This document shows positions 1 through 8,590 of a stretch of 64,000 nt of DNA, piece after piece (within the stretch, counting starts at the first letter, position 1; each line of letters opens with the position of its first letter). The translations under genes and the position numbers were made by a program. The notes beneath the pieces are model-generated. The model searched no databases. It was given only the letters and a program-made list of their open reading frames with translations, and was not told the origin of the DNA. The DNA is taken from positions 1,116,001-1,180,000 of the forward strand of contig CP030277.1 of NCBI GenBank assembly GCA_003330885.1, given 5' to 3'. The stretch comes from Rhodobiaceae bacterium (GTDB taxonomy: Bacteria > Pseudomonadota > Alphaproteobacteria > Parvibaculales > Parvibaculaceae).

Positions 1-562
1 ATGGCAAACTTCGCCAGGCATCATCGAAATTGACGACCTGCTGCCACTCCAGCTTGCCGGCACCAATCAGCTGATCCAGCGCTTTAAGGACGGCCAATTT
101 GAACGTTGATCCCACGGCAAGGACGCTATCGCCGTTGAGGTCGCCCAAAGCCCCTCCGTCGCCTGTTATGTAGACAGATACGTCGCCGGGCAGTTCCTCA
201 AACTTTGCAACCGCTTCCTCCAAGGAGGCGGAATAGACGACCGGCGGGTCGATCCATAGTGACGATATGAGACCATCTGATGTAACCGCGATATCAAAGG
301 TGAACTCACCCAGCTCAAACCGCGCGACGCATTTCGGCGCGCAAGGTTCAATCGCCTGGAGGGCTCCAAGCTCATCCTGTAGCTGCTGAACCACCCTCGG
401 TACTGCTGATGACAGCCCTTGATTGGCAAACCACTCAAGTCCGACTTCCTCAGCAGAAAATAGTCTCTCCGCTGCTTCCTCCGCACCCAACACGTCGGCC
501 TCGGCACGCAGGGCAAATATCAATGACCCAGCAACCATCAGCGCCAACATAAAAATCCGCAT
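1..562 (-). CDS. Serine hydrolase, class A beta-lactamase-related (partial, 3' end outside window)
   Basis: Reading leftward from an ATG at 562 (preceded by AAGGTGAGG), the frame stays open for 187 codons to the window edge, so the C-terminal part is missing. The product starts with a hydrophobic signal sequence (MRIFMLALMVAGSLIFALRA). A roughly 100-residue N-terminal domain follows, with two nearby cysteines, and then VGSTFKLAVL, the SxxK active-site motif of penicillin-recognising serine hydrolases (here STFK). The downstream SDN and KTG motifs lie outside the window, so enzyme activity cannot be judged. An N-terminal accessory domain ahead of a beta-lactamase fold recalls LpqF/ORF12-type proteins. 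An antibiotic-resistance role should not be assumed. It is divergent from the DUF2852 gene. Confidence 0.75.
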   Translation of the reverse strand, partial: MRIFMLALMVAGSLIFALRAEADVLGAEEAAERLFSAEEVGLEWFANQGLSSAVPRVVQQLQDELGALQAIEPCAPKCVARFELGEFTFDIAVTSDGLISSLWIDPPVVYSASLEEAVAKFEELPGDVSVYITGDGGALGDLNGDSVLAVGSTFKLAVLKALDQLIGAGKLEWQQVVNFDDAWRSLP

Positions 563-699
563 AAACCCTCACCTTTTCGCCAGAAAAGCCCGCCTCAAGA
601 GAAGTGTAACAGTGTGTTTCAATCGGTTGAAGCACCCTGGAATACTCCCCAATTCTTAAGGGTCACGGCATTTCGTGATGTTTATGAAAGGAGACTCAC

Positions 700-1119
700 A
701 TGTCCTACGCCTCGGATGCTTCCGGTTCCCAGAACGGGTTCGGTTTGGAGAGGCTTGATGATCTGCCGAAAGGTGCCTGGATTGCGATCATGGTGGTCGC
801 GTTCGTCCTAGCCTGGCCGATTGGTCTGCTGGTTTTGGGTTACCTGCTTTGGAGTGGAAAAATGCAATCTTGGAGAAGTGACTATCGTTGCAGCAAGCGC
901 AGCCGTCGCCGTCACGGGCGCCGTTCGCGGCCGACCGGAAACTCGGCTTTTGATGGCTATCGCAGCGAAACCTTGAAGCGGCTTGAAGAAGAGCAGGAAG
1001 CGTTTGAAGCGTTTCTGGCCCAGCTTCGGCAAGCCAAGGACCAAAAAGAGTTCGATGAGTTTATGGCAATGCGAACTCGCGGCGGTGAAGAGCCAAGCTC
1101 GACATCCACCACGGTTTAA
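700..1119 (+). CDS. DUF2852 family membrane protein
   Basis: This 139-residue protein has one strong transmembrane segment (about residues 28-50, IAIMVVAFVLAWPIGLLVLG). A basic stretch follows (KRSRRRHGRRSR), then a charged helical C-terminus (LKRLEEEQEAFEAFLAQLRQ). That arrangement and sequence match DUF2852, a small family found largely in Alphaproteobacteria and of unknown function. The start is well supported by AAGGAGA a few bases upstream. The C-terminal helix carries the motif commonly conserved in this family (F..FL..LR.AKD..EF..F). It stands alone, convergent with the lipoprotein gene that follows. Confidence 0.85.
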   Translation: MSYASDASGSQNGFGLERLDDLPKGAWIAIMVVAFVLAWPIGLLVLGYLLWSGKMQSWRSDYRCSKRSRRRHGRRSRPTGNSAFDGYRSETLKRLEEEQEAFEAFLAQLRQAKDQKEFDEFMAMRTRGGEEPSSTSTTV

Positions 1120-1134
1120 TACATTCCTCAGGCG

Positions 1135-1767
1135 CTAGCTGGTGACGTCTTCAGACGAAGGCGTCACTTCTGGCGTTTGGGAATCAGCCTTGTTCACCAG
1201 GGCATTCATGAAGTCTGGGTTTGCCATGACTTCTGAAACGACTTTGCCGAGGGCAGCCTCTAACGCCGCCTTGGCATTAGCGCCGTCTGCCAAGACGACT
1301 TCATCAGTTTGGTTCGCTGAAAAGGTTTTATCAAAGCTTGGCTCGACCGTGTCACCCACTAAAATATGGACGACCACATTCGACACTGCCGATCCGGTAA
1401 AAAAACCAACCTCATACTGATTGTAGAACTCGTTGAGTTTAGCCGTAACAGACAGACCTGAATTCCCAACATCAAACCCGCGCGACCGCAGCTCTTGCTT
1501 CAACGCTCGCTCAACAAGCTCAGTTGGATTTTGAGTTGCGCGGATTGCCGCCATTTCCATGCCATATCCATTAATCTTGCGGGATATGACCGTCCTGTTG
1601 GTGGTTCGCGCATCAACAACATCAAGATTGATTTGCAGACCTTTTGCAGCTTCAACAGAGGCCGAACTCGTTGTGGGAACATACCTTAGTGCAACCTTGT
1701 CCTCCGACAATGCACAACCTGCCAGTAGAGTCAGAGCGATCATGCTCAGAATGAATCTAGAAGTCAT
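1135..1767 (-). CDS. YajG-family lipoprotein
   Basis: This is a 210-residue lipoprotein precursor: the signal ISMIALTLLAGCALS ends in the lipobox LAGC, so the mature protein would be acylated at Cys and held in the cell envelope. The remainder resembles the YajG/Lipoprotein_16 family (VDAR..NRTVISRKI, then ELVERALKQELRSRGF), whose function is not established. I chose ATG 1767 because AGGAGA sits 9 bases upstream; the in-frame GTG at 1776 abuts that ribosome site and is less likely. A second lipoprotein gene lies directly upstream on the same strand with an 18-bp gap, so the two are probably co-transcribed. Confidence 0.8.
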   Translation of the reverse strand: MTSRFILSMIALTLLAGCALSEDKVALRYVPTTSSASVEAAKGLQINLDVVDARTTNRTVISRKINGYGMEMAAIRATQNPTELVERALKQELRSRGFDVGNSGLSVTAKLNEFYNQYEVGFFTGSAVSNVVVHILVGDTVEPSFDKTFSANQTDEVVLADGANAKAALEAALGKVVSEVMANPDFMNALVNKADSQTPEVTPSSEDVTS

Positions 1768-1785
1768 TTGTTTCACTCTCCTGAA

Positions 1786-2280
1786 TTACGACCTAAATGC
1801 CTGCTTGCATAAAGATTCAGCAAACTCTTGGCTCAGAGATCTCTCAGCGTCAGCCATTCCGGCAGCTGCCAAAATACCTCCACCACCAACAGATTCAGAA
1901 ACGTCGTAGTCACCAACCACCTGATTAGTTTTCGGCTCAATAAGCTTTGCAGTTCCCTGCAATTTGGCCCCGTCACCCAGTAGGATTGTCATCGCGGCGT
2001 TCTGCCCCTTAAACCCTGTAACATTCACTTCCAAATGCAGTGGTTGGGATCCTGTCGCACAGGTATTCAGTTCTTGTCGCAGGACTTCCGGCATTATTGT
2101 TGCCAACTCCTGGCCTTGGATACCGTTTGCTACGGTCACATTGATGGTGTCAATGTGTGCACCTCTGGCAACGACCGGATCCATATGTTGGACCGCTTCA
2201 GCTCCACCTGAATAGATGCAGCCCGACAAAACGGCGCCAGCTACAACCAACACCGAAGAACGCAATACATTAGAAATCAC
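1786..2280 (-). CDS. Putative lipoprotein of unknown function
   Basis: The predicted 164-residue product has a lipoprotein signal (VLVVAGAVLSGC, lipobox LSGC). A small mixed domain follows with HIDTINVTVANG, a region rich in beta-strand character, and a glycine run (VGGGGILAAAG) near the C-terminus. I do not recognise the family with certainty; outer-membrane lipoproteins of the DUF4410 type have a similar layout. Two in-frame GTG starts exist, at 2319 and 2280. The latter has GGGGG upstream and leaves a compact signal peptide, so it is preferred. It lies just upstream of the YajG-like gene and may act with it in the envelope. Confidence 0.65.
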   Translation of the reverse strand: MISNVLRSSVLVVAGAVLSGCIYSGGAEAVQHMDPVVARGAHIDTINVTVANGIQGQELATIMPEVLRQELNTCATGSQPLHLEVNVTGFKGQNAAMTILLGDGAKLQGTAKLIEPKTNQVVGDYDVSESVGGGGILAAAGMADAERSLSQEFAESLCKQAFRS

Positions 2281-2358
2281 TGAATACCCCCAAAATGAAA
2301 CACCCGGTGGAGCCAACACGGCACCCCGACCATTGCATTTTATCGTACCGGGTTCGTT

Positions 2359-5031
2359 TTATCCAGCAGCCTGTAGTTTAGCTAATGCGTCTGCGAGCTT
2401 GTTTTTTTCGGCTTCTGCCGTTGTTTTGCGTTCCCGCTGTTCATCGATCACTGTTTGAGGCGCCTTGGAGATGAACTTTTCGTTCCCAAGCTTGCCATCA
2501 ATTTTTTTGATCTCTCCATCCAACTTCGCCATTGCCTTTTGAAGGCGCTCTGTCTCCGCTGACAGGTCAATCACATCAGCAATCGGAAGCCCGCCTGTGG
2601 CTTCATTAATGACGAACTGCAAAGAACCCTCCGGCAATTCAGCACCGATGGAGATGTCGGACAGTCGAGCCATTCGGCACAAGAGGCCAGAATGGCGTGC
2701 AAGACGTTCTTCAGTTCCAGAATTTACACCTTTTAGAACGAGCGGAATTTTCGCCCCCGCAGGCACGTTCATTTCCGCCCGAACAGACCGCACTTCAGTG
2801 ATCAAGCGGATCACCCAGTCCATCTCAGCGTCAGCTTGTGCATCCACCAAGCCCGTATGGCGTGGCCATTCGCTCAGCATCAACATTGCGTCGCGGGCCG
2901 GTCCGACTTCACCCGTCTTCTGCCAAAGTTCCTCTGTGAGGAATGGCATAAACGGATGGAGGAGAGTTGTCGCCTGGTCCAGAACCCATGCAGCAGTCGC
3001 ACGTGTCTCTGCTTTTGCAGTTTCATTATCACCCTGTAGCAGAGGCTTCGCGAGCTCTACATACCAGTCGCAGAAGATGTTCCAGATGAAACGATAGGTG
3101 GCGTTTGCAGCCTCATTGAAGCGATAGGCTTCAATCTCTTCGGTGATTTTGTCAGCCGTCTTTTGAACCTCACCAACAATCCATTGATTAAGCGTTTCGT
3201 CCACGTTGGAGGGATCGAAGTCATCCACGCGCACACATTCATTCATTTCGCAGAAGCGTGCGGCATTCCAGAGCTTGGTACCAAAATTCCGATAGCCTTC
3301 TACGCGAGATGTGGAAAGCTTAACGTCCCTGCCTTGAGCTGCCATAGCCGCAAGCGTAAAGCGCAGCGCATCCGCGCCATATTCATCGATCAATCCGAGT
3401 GGGTCGACGACATTCCCTTTAGATTTTGACATCTTGGCACCGTGCTCATCGCGCACGAGCGCATGCACATAGACCGTGTGGAATGGCACATCCTTCATGA
3501 AATGAAGACCCATCATCATCATCCGTGCAACCCAGAAGAAAATGATGTCAAAGGCGGTTACCAGAACATCGGTCTTGTAGTGGCGTGCGAGTTCTTGTGT
3601 TTCCTCAGGCCAGCCGAGTGTCGAAAAAGGCCAAAGGCCGGAAGAGAACCAGGTGTCGAGCACATCCTCATCTCGGGTGAGTTCGATCTCCTGCCCGTGT
3701 TTTGCCCGGGCGAGCTCATAGGCCTCGTCCTCGTCGTGGGCGACAAATATCTCGCCGTCCGGTGTGTACCAGGCTGGAATCTGGTGTCCCCACCAGAGCT
3801 GGCGCGAGATACACCAGGGTTGAATATTCCGCATCCATTCGAAATAGGTTTTGTCCCACGTCTTCGGAACAAACTGGGTCTGACCCCGCTCAACAGCTTC
3901 GATCGCTGGTTTGGCGAGGGTCGGTGCATCAACATACCACTGGTCCGTAAGCCAAGGCTCAATCACATCATTTGAGCGGTCTCCATAAGGCACCATCAAA
4001 GTGTGATCATCGATTTTGTCCAAAAGACCAAGTGCATCGAGATCTGCCACGATCGCCTTGCGGGCAACATACCGGTCCATGCCTCGATATTTTTCAGGCA
4101 CCTCATCATTGAGGCAGGCCTTCGCATCAAGAATATTGATTTTTGGCAAATTATGGCGACGGCCTACTTCGAAATCATTGAAGTCATGGGCAGGCGTGAT
4201 TTTGACGGCGCCTGATCCCTGCTCAGGATCTGCATGCTCATCTGCCACAATGGGGATCAAACGCCCGACAAGCGGCAGGACAACGTTTTTGCCAATCAGG
4301 TCTTTGTAGCGTTCATCATCCCCATTCACAGCAACAGCTGTGTCCCCTAGCATGGTCTCAGGGCGTGTGGTGGCAACGACAATGTATCGGCCCTCTTCGC
4401 CCTCAATCGGATAGCGGAAGTGCCACAGACTGCCCTGAACCTCCTTCTGTTCGACCTCAAGGTCCGAAATAGCAGTTCCCAGAGTGGGGTCCCAGTTGAC
4501 TAGGCGTTTGTCTTTGTAAATCAGCCCTTCTTTGTGGAGCTGCACAAAGACTTTCTGAACGGCCTTGGACAGGCCTTCGTCCATGGTGAACCGCTCCCGG
4601 CTCCAATCGCAGGACGCGCCCAGGCGCCGCAACTGCGTCGTGATCGTTCCACCGCTTTCCTCTTTCCACTTCCAGATCCGCTCGACGAAAGCCTCGCGGC
4701 CCATATCGCGACGGCCAATATTGCCCTCTTCGGCCAATTGGCGTTCGACGACCATCTGCGTCGCAATGCCGGCATGATCGGTACCAGGTTGCCAAAGCAC
4801 ATCCTTACCGCGCATCCGCTCGAAGCGAACGAGTATGTCCTGCAACGTGTTGTTGAGCGCGTGGCCCATGTGGAGCGAGCCGGTCACATTGGGTGGTGGT
4901 ATGACAATAGTGTAAGGAGCCGCACCCGCTTCGACACGTTTTGGGTCTCCGGCCTTAAAGGCGCCAGAGGATTCCCAGGTTTTATAGAGCCGTTCTTCAA
5001 CGTCCTGCGGACGAAATGTCTTTTCCAGCAT
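2359..5031 (-). CDS. valS: Valyl-tRNA synthetase
   Basis: ValS charges tRNA-Val with valine in the cytoplasm. The 890-residue protein is near the usual length of alphaproteobacterial ValS. It has the class I signatures: HMGH at residues 54-57 after [10 protein letters not shown], and KMSKS at 533-537. Between them lies the editing domain, including [13 protein letters not shown]. The C-terminal tail (about residues 820-890) is the coiled-coil arm, [19 protein letters not shown], which grips the tRNA. It is last in the conserved alphaproteobacterial order pcm-tolC-popZ-valS, 193 bp after popZ. No strong ribosome site precedes the ATG. Confidence 0.97.
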   Translation of the reverse strand: MLEKTFRPQDVEERLYKTWESSGAFKAGDPKRVEAGAAPYTIVIPPPNVTGSLHMGHALNNTLQDILVRFERMRGKDVLWQPGTDHAGIATQMVVERQLAEEGNIGRRDMGREAFVERIWKWKEESGGTITTQLRRLGASCDWSRERFTMDEGLSKAVQKVFVQLHKEGLIYKDKRLVNWDPTLGTAISDLEVEQKEVQGSLWHFRYPIEGEEGRYIVVATTRPETMLGDTAVAVNGDDERYKDLIGKNVVLPLVGRLIPIVADEHADPEQGSGAVKITPAHDFNDFEVGRRHNLPKINILDAKACLNDEVPEKYRGMDRYVARKAIVADLDALGLLDKIDDHTLMVPYGDRSNDVIEPWLTDQWYVDAPTLAKPAIEAVERGQTQFVPKTWDKTYFEWMRNIQPWCISRQLWWGHQIPAWYTPDGEIFVAHDEDEAYELARAKHGQEIELTRDEDVLDTWFSSGLWPFSTLGWPEETQELARHYKTDVLVTAFDIIFFWVARMMMMGLHFMKDVPFHTVYVHALVRDEHGAKMSKSKGNVVDPLGLIDEYGADALRFTLAAMAAQGRDVKLSTSRVEGYRNFGTKLWNAARFCEMNECVRVDDFDPSNVDETLNQWIVGEVQKTADKITEEIEAYRFNEAANATYRFIWNIFCDWYVELAKPLLQGDNETAKAETRATAAWVLDQATTLLHPFMPFLTEELWQKTGEVGPARDAMLMLSEWPRHTGLVDAQADAEMDWVIRLITEVRSVRAEMNVPAGAKIPLVLKGVNSGTEERLARHSGLLCRMARLSDISIGAELPEGSLQFVINEATGGLPIADVIDLSAETERLQKAMAKLDGEIKKIDGKLGNEKFISKAPQTVIDEQRERKTTAEAEKNKLADALAKLQAAG

Positions 5032-5118
5032 GGAAAGTCTCGTAATTTCAAAGGAAAGCGAACCTGAGAGCCTTGAATCAGCAAATTAGGCCGCTTTGAG
5101 CAGCCGTTACAGCATAAG

Positions 5119-5147
5119 GGATGGCAGCCCGCAAGGGCTGCCCATCC
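5119..5147 (-). terminator. Strong hairpin after popZ, possible terminator
   Basis: GGATGGCAGCCC, a GCAA loop and GGGCTGCCCATCC form a 12-bp stem with a single bulge, 77 bp past the popZ stop on the minus strand and before the valS start. The downstream run on the minus strand (CCCTTATG) is poor in U, so it may be a processing or attenuating hairpin rather than a textbook intrinsic terminator. Confidence 0.45.
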
Positions 5148-5224
5148 AAGACTGTCTCAGACATGAAATGTGGGTTAGGCGCAATTTGGGCAATTTCTCA
5201 CCCAAGGCCGAGAGGCGGTGAAAC

Positions 5225-5896
5225 CTAGCGGCCGCGCCGGGCGACTCGCTCGATTTCTTCGCGGACCATACGCTCAACAAGATCGGGCAAATTCTGATCC
5301 ATCCAGTCCTTGAGCATCGGCCGCAGCATGTCCGCCACCAGGTCCTCAAGGGTCTTGGATTCGCCGTTAGACGTCAGAAGAGAGCTTGTCAGCGCCCCGA
5401 AAGCGGCAGCTGTGGCTGTCTCTGTCGTCCCAGAGATAAGGGATGAATCGTCTTCATTTGCGGCAACCGGTTCAGGAAGCGGTTCTGGCTCTGGTGCGAC
5501 TTCTTCTTCCGGCTCCTCAAATGGATCACCGAAATCGATATCATCCTCGACCTCTTCTGCCGGCACCTCAGCTTCTACAGCAGGTTCGGGTTCGGGCTCT
5601 GGCTCAGGTTCGGGCGCGGCCTCAAGCTCCATAGGTTCTTCTTCAGGCTCCGGTTCCGGTTCCGGCTCAGGTGTTGGCTCAGGCTCCGGCTCTGGTTCCT
5701 CAACCACCATCTCGGTGAGGTCCATCACATCCTCTTCCTCAGCCTCGGGTTCAGGCTCTGGAGCGGGTTCAGCAGCAACATCTTCTGCGGCAGCTTCTGT
5801 TTCGCCACCTTCCTCGTCATCCTCAGAAATAATCCGGCGAATAGACGCCAGGATCTCTTCCATTGTTGGTTCTGGGCTTTCGGCTTCGTCGCTCAT
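5225..5896 (-). CDS. popZ: PopZ-like polar organising protein (DUF2497)
   Basis: PopZ forms a cytoplasmic matrix at the cell pole and tethers the chromosome centromere through ParB. The 223-residue product has the family layout. A short N-terminal helix ([15 protein letters not shown], about residues 12-26) is followed by a long acidic proline-rich linker made of EPEP repeats (about residues 45-150). A conserved C-terminal assembly region comes last ([18 protein letters not shown], then [14 protein letters not shown]). The linker here is very regular and repetitive at DNA level. The position between tolC and valS is where this family is usually found in Alphaproteobacteria, which supports the assignment. 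The family assignment is sure; localisation is inferred from Caulobacter. Confidence 0.88.
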   Translation of the reverse strand: MSDEAESPEPTMEEILASIRRIISEDDEEGGETEAAAEDVAAEPAPEPEPEAEEEDVMDLTEMVVEEPEPEPEPTPEPEPEPEPEEEPMELEAAPEPEPEPEPEPAVEAEVPAEEVEDDIDFGDPFEEPEEEVAPEPEPLPEPVAANEDDSSLISGTTETATAAAFGALTSSLLTSNGESKTLEDLVADMLRPMLKDWMDQNLPDLVERMVREEIERVARRGR

Positions 5897-6007
5897 ATCG
5901 ACCGCATCCTACTTGTACTTTGGGCTGCCCAGTCTGGCTGGGCGGAAACTTCGAAAATCTTAGGGCAGCAGCGCAGCAATGCCAACTGAAGCCGTCTCTT
6001 TAAACGA

Positions 6008-7429
6008 CTATTCGTCGTTGGTACCCCATCCCACCCATTGATGTTTAACATCTTCATAATTTTCAACAGGATCATAGTAATCGACGCTGAGACCAAGGTC
6101 ACGAGCACCCAACTGGCCCACAGCCGAAAGCAAGCCGTAGCCGGCTACATATTCATCTCTTTCAGCCGTTACGAGGGATACCTGACTGTCCAGCAGCTCC
6201 TGCTCAGCGTCCAGCACGTCAAGTGTCGTACGGGACCCGACCTGAGCTTCTTGCCGAACACCGTCCAGCGCAATCTCGTTTGCACGGACTTGTTGGCGGT
6301 TGGAGACGATCGCCGATCGCGTGGCTCTCAGCTGCTCCCAGGCATTGCGAACAGCTTCCTCAACCTGCCGCAATGTATCAGCTACCTGAAGTCTGCTCTG
6401 ACTTTCCAAGTGCTTTGCTTCTCGAATAGCGGAGTATTGTGAGCCTGATTGATAAAGTGGAATGGTAATCGTGCCCAAAACCCGCGTTGTCGTTGAACGC
6501 GATGTCGTGGTTGATGGCTCTTCCGCATGCTCATATGAAGCATCTAAAGAGACAGTCGGCAGCAATCCGCCTTTTGCCACAGTGACTGCATGCCCAGCAG
6601 CTCTCTCAGAATGCCGTGCCGCCTCAAGAGCGGGGTTGGCTGAAATGGCTAGCTGCATCGCTTGAGCTTCGCTCTGCGGCAGCGCAGGCAATGGCGGCGC
6701 CGGTTCCAGGGTGCCAGGCGTTTGACCCACAACCCGTTCGTACGCAGCACGGCTCGCGATCAGGGCTGCTTCTGCAGCAATCAGGTTGGTGTCAGAGAGG
6801 CTGAGCCGGGCTTCAGACTGCGCCACGTCCGTTCGAGTGATTTCACCCACACGAAATCTGTCCTGAGACGCTTCAAGCTGCCGCCTAAGAACCTCTACGT
6901 TCTTTCTTCTAAGGTCGACGACAGCAATATCTCGCACGACATCCATGTATGCAGTCACCGCATTGAGGAGCGTGGTTTGTTCCACATTCCTCAAATTTTC
7001 GCGGCCGGCCTCAACGGAAGATTCAGCCTGGCGCGCGCCATAAAGCGTACGGCCGCCGGTAAAGAGATTTTGAGACAGAGCGACGGTGCCCGTCATTGGA
7101 TCAAAGTTCTGTTTGCCACCAAAACCCGGAATACCAATTGAAGACGATGAATCTGTTTCCACAGTCCCATAGGACCCAGTCGCTGACAGAGATGGACGCC
7201 AGCCGGACAAAGCCTGCGGAACCTGTTCGTCCGTCGCTCGAAGGCCCGCTCTCTGCGCCAAAAGCGCCGGATTGGACTGGTATGCGGCAGCCAGAGCGTC
7301 AAAGAGGTTTTCGGCGTGAGACGGTGATGTAAACGCGACTGCGCTGAGTGCGACACCGCCCAGTAAACGCACCACATTCGCCTTAAGCAAAGAAGCCATG
7401 CGTTTCTTACTCAAACCTGATTGTGTCAT
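6008..7429 (-). CDS. tolC: TolC-family outer-membrane efflux/secretion channel
   Basis: This is a 473-residue TolC homologue: a trimeric outer-membrane barrel with a periplasmic alpha-helical tunnel, serving type I secretion and multidrug efflux. A signal peptide (LLGGVALSAVAFTSPSHA) precedes ENLFDALAAAYQSNPAL, the usual N-terminal strand. The two internal repeats of long helices are visible, including NVEQTTLLNAVTAYMDVVRD and, in the second half, VGSRTTLDVLDAEQELLDS. I chose ATG 7429, which follows GGGAGAGGG; an upstream ATG at 7477 would add 16 residues and has no ribosome site. It lies in the pcm-tolC-popZ-valS order. No cognate inner-membrane pump lies next to it. Confidence 0.93.
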   Translation of the reverse strand: MTQSGLSKKRMASLLKANVVRLLGGVALSAVAFTSPSHAENLFDALAAAYQSNPALLAQRAGLRATDEQVPQALSGWRPSLSATGSYGTVETDSSSSIGIPGFGGKQNFDPMTGTVALSQNLFTGGRTLYGARQAESSVEAGRENLRNVEQTTLLNAVTAYMDVVRDIAVVDLRRKNVEVLRRQLEASQDRFRVGEITRTDVAQSEARLSLSDTNLIAAEAALIASRAAYERVVGQTPGTLEPAPPLPALPQSEAQAMQLAISANPALEAARHSERAAGHAVTVAKGGLLPTVSLDASYEHAEEPSTTTSRSTTTRVLGTITIPLYQSGSQYSAIREAKHLESQSRLQVADTLRQVEEAVRNAWEQLRATRSAIVSNRQQVRANEIALDGVRQEAQVGSRTTLDVLDAEQELLDSQVSLVTAERDEYVAGYGLLSAVGQLGARDLGLSVDYYDPVENYEDVKHQWVGWGTNDE

Positions 7430-7579
7430 TTCACCCTCTCCCAGACAGAAATTTGCTCGCGCAACTCCGCCATACAAAATTCTTTACCCGGTTTGTTCAG
7501 CCGCATAGTGCGTCGAAAATGGTAACCGGGCCATTAACCTTAGCGGAACATAAACACAGAGGATATGTGGGAAATAGCA

Positions 7580-8251
7580 TCAGAAAGTAAAGGTTTCCGC
7601 GACTTCAAATCCCGGAAGCGGGTGTATTCCAGCCTCAAATCCGTTCCGGTGGGTCGATTGCGCACCACTTTTCACGTAGACGCGTGCTTTCCCGACATTT
7701 CCCTCTCTGACAACGCCAACCAGCCGACCGCCTTCTTTCAGCTGGTTCAGCAGGTCTGATGGCACGAATGGTACAGATCCATTGAGAAAGATGACGTCGA
7801 AAGGACCTTGTTTTGTGTTTCCGTCCGGCAGCGATCCTTCAATGACGGCTGCATTGTCGACGCCAAGCTCAAGAAGCGTGGCACTCGCTTTTTCCGCCAG
7901 CTCCGAATCGCATTCGATCGCAACCACTGTGTCCGTGAGATCCGCCAACAAAGCCGTCGAATACCCAGTCGCGGGTCCAATATCCAACACCAGGTCCGAT
8001 GACGACAACCCCGCCATCTCCATGAGCTTGCCTAGGACCCGTGGGTCCATAAGGAAACGGCCTGGCGCTCCGTCATCTGCCTCTTTCACACAAAGGTCAT
8101 CGCCCAGATAGGCAATAGAATGCTTCGATTCCGGCACGAACTGCTCTCGTGGAACGCGGCTCATCGCCTCAAGAATGCGGGCATCCGTGACACTGGAGGT
8201 CATTACGTGTGCCTCCACCATGTTTCTTCTGGCAGCGTCCAACTCGCTCAT
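7580..8251 (-). CDS. pcm: Protein-L-isoaspartate O-methyltransferase family protein
   Basis: This 223-residue SAM-dependent methyltransferase belongs to the PCMT family, which repairs isoaspartyl residues in aged proteins. The family N-terminus is clear (RRNMVEAHVMTSSVTDARIL, then MSRVPREQFVP). Motif I for SAM binding is VLDIGPATGYSTALLA, and the acidic residue at the end of strand 2 is in VAIECDSELA. Canonical enzymes have a GSGYQ-type segment before motif I; here the region reads RVLGKLMEMAGLSSSD, as in the alphaproteobacterial paralogue found beside tolC. True isoaspartate activity is therefore uncertain. The ribosome site AGAGGGAC precedes the ATG. It is 150 bp upstream of tolC on the same strand. 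Confidence 0.85.
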   Translation of the reverse strand: MSELDAARRNMVEAHVMTSSVTDARILEAMSRVPREQFVPESKHSIAYLGDDLCVKEADDGAPGRFLMDPRVLGKLMEMAGLSSSDLVLDIGPATGYSTALLADLTDTVVAIECDSELAEKASATLLELGVDNAAVIEGSLPDGNTKQGPFDVIFLNGSVPFVPSDLLNQLKEGGRLVGVVREGNVGKARVYVKSGAQSTHRNGFEAGIHPLPGFEVAETFTF

Positions 8252-8478
8252 TGTCCCTCTAACTTAAGGCTTTGAAATATCTGAGCGTCGATAATGCCCA
8301 CAGCGGCAAAAGCAACGCGAGTCCTTGCAGGTTTATACTGTCCGAAGCACCCAAAAACAATTGGATTTAGGGTAGCAACAACAGCGCAGTTCATAAGGTC
8401 TGCGGCGATTTCTTCGTTGTAGCGCCTGCCCGAACTTGGTATATCCCCGCTGGCCGGCTGTGATTTGCCGGGATGAGA

Positions 8479-8552
8479 GGCCACGTGGCGGAGTGGTTAC
8501 GCAGCGGATTGCAAATCCGTGCACCCCAGTTCGATTCTGGGCGTGGCCTCCA
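8479..8552 (+). tRNA. tRNA-Cys (GCA)
   Basis: A complete 74-base cloverleaf is visible. The acceptor arm GGCCACG pairs with CGTGGCC, followed by discriminator T and an encoded CCA. The anticodon loop TTGCAAA gives anticodon GCA, on a stem GCGGA/TCCGT. The T-arm contains GTTCGATTC. A T-rich run (GTTTTTCTT) immediately after the gene may end transcription. U at position 73 is the usual identity base for cysteine tRNA. Confidence 0.97.
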
Positions 8553-8590
8553 GTTTTTCTTCAATCAGCTGGGTATTTTGCGCAGGCCGC

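Noticed and set aside
3442-3975. 177-residue frame antisense to valS
   Set aside because: It lies wholly within the conserved valS coding sequence on the opposite strand and looks like no known protein.
5927-5943. GCCCAG-TCTGG-CTGGGC hairpin between tolC and popZ
   Set aside because: No T-run on the minus strand and only a short stem; not enough to call a terminator.
5310-5963. 217-residue plus-strand frame rich in Ser and Gly, opposite popZ
   Set aside because: It is the mirror of the EPEP repeat DNA of the popZ-like gene (GSGSGS on the other strand); no ribosome site and no family.
8248-8484. 78-residue minus-strand frame between pcm and tRNA-Cys
   Set aside because: It begins inside the tRNA gene and overlaps the pcm start; no support as a coding region.
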